This document shows, one piece after another, positions 6,697 through 6,973 of a stretch of 6,973 nucleotides of DNA. The notes beneath the pieces are model-generated. The model worked only from the letters and a program-made list of their open reading frames with translations, had not been told where the DNA came from and searched no databases. The first letter of the stretch is position 1. Each line of letters begins with the position of its first letter. The position numbers and the translations under genes are program-made. Origin of the DNA: Geodermatophilaceae bacterium (lineage in GTDB: Bacteria; Actinomycetota; Actinomycetes; Mycobacteriales; Geodermatophilaceae); contig JACCQS010000021.1 of NCBI GenBank assembly GCA_013814015.1, positions 1 to 6,973 on the forward strand. Reading direction: 5' to 3'.

Positions 6697-6973
6697 TCAG
6701 CCACCAGCCAACTGGAGTTGATGTGGAATGGAGTCCCAGCCCTCGACATCCTCAGGGGAACGCGGATCCGGGCCGACGTAGCGAGCAGAGGGGCGGACCA
6801 GGCGACCGGTGACTTTCTGCTCGAGGATGTGCGCGCACCACCCGGCCGTACGCGCACAGGTGAACATCGAGGTGAACATGTGTGAAGGCACCTCGGCGAA
6901 GTCCAGGACGACGGCCGCCCAGTACTCGACATTGGTCTCGATCGGTCGGTCCGGGCGTCGCTCGCGAAGCGCT
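6697..6973 (-). CDS. Citrate synthase 2, C-terminal fragment (cut by window edge)
   Basis: Only the last 91 codons are present; the gene continues beyond the right edge. They encode the C-terminal part of a citrate synthase, which condenses acetyl-CoA and oxaloacetate at the entry of the TCA cycle. Recognisable parts are the region RPIETNVEYWAAVVLDFAEV (fragment residues 9-28), PSHMFTSMFTCARTAGWCAH (29-48), ILEQK, and RLVRPSARYVGPDPRSPEDV with a final VEGWDSI. These match the actinobacterial second citrate synthase (CitA-like, compare Rv0889c) better than the GltA type. The segment NVEYW corresponds to NVDFY of classical enzymes, in which the Asp is the catalytic base; here it is Glu. The stop is TGA at 6697-6699, and serC starts seven bases later on the same strand, so the two probably share a transcript. 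The gene symbol is left blank because only the tail is seen. Confidence 0.9.
   Translation of the reverse strand, partial: ALRERRPDRPIETNVEYWAAVVLDFAEVPSHMFTSMFTCARTAGWCAHILEQKVTGRLVRPSARYVGPDPRSPEDVEGWDSIPHQLQLAGG

Noticed and set aside
6690..6932. 81-codon N-terminal extension of the serC frame
   Set aside because: The extension overlaps the citrate synthase tail in another frame, looks like an Arg/Ser/Pro-rich shadow, and is absent from SerC homologues, which begin shortly before the DGRFG segment.
1..6973. An undescribed defence, mobile or biosynthetic system
   Set aside because: No transposase, integrase, nuclease, toxin-antitoxin, CRISPR or biosynthetic gene is visible; the content is housekeeping genes plus an exporter and a small membrane protein, all with recognisable families.

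Overview
The window is high-GC DNA (roughly two thirds G+C by eye, GC-rich third codon positions, TGA as the stop of all six genes) with the gene content of an actinomycete (Actinomycetota). The strongest pointers are a SepH/DUF3071 septation protein, an actinobacterial-type phosphoserine aminotransferase and an actinobacterial 'citrate synthase 2' C-terminus. I cannot name the genus from the sequence alone. All six genes lie on the minus strand, so transcription runs from the right edge to the left edge. I see no RNA gene, insertion sequence, CRISPR array or attachment site.

Right part (about 5571-6973): the last 91 codons of a citrate synthase, then seven bases, then a complete serC. The tight spacing and the lack of a good ribosome binding site of its own suggest that serC is co-transcribed and translationally coupled to the citrate synthase. 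A 190-bp gap follows (5381-5570). It holds a 10-bp inverted repeat, a small GC-rich hairpin and a candidate promoter, and leads into sepH (4529-5380), which has a clear Shine-Dalgarno sequence. Citrate synthase, serine biosynthesis and SepH are housekeeping functions; serC next to sepH is a recurrent actinobacterial neighbourhood (compare Rv0884c/Rv0883c of M. tuberculosis, from memory).

Central part (566-4528): a 259-bp non-coding gap (4270-4528) carries a perfect 16-bp palindrome just upstream of a candidate promoter that would give an almost leaderless transcript. This drives two ABC half-transporters joined by a 4-base ATGA overlap. Their motif deviations are complementary: the first protein has Asp for the catalytic Walker-B Glu and Glu for the Q-loop Gln, and the second has LSAGQ for LSGGQ. 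All three changes fall in the same composite ATP site, as expected of an asymmetric heterodimeric type IV exporter with one degenerate and one consensus site. The substrate cannot be read from the sequence.

Left part (31-510): a small two-helix membrane protein of the general-stress (GSP17M/YflT-like) family, 55 bp downstream of the exporter. Both membrane helices are regular glycine zippers. It may be read from the exporter transcript, but nothing shows a functional link. Overall this is mostly an ordinary chromosomal core region; the points most worth checking are the exporter asymmetry, its promoter/palindrome, and two active-site variations (the citrate synthase Asp-to-Glu and the residue after the SerC lysine).
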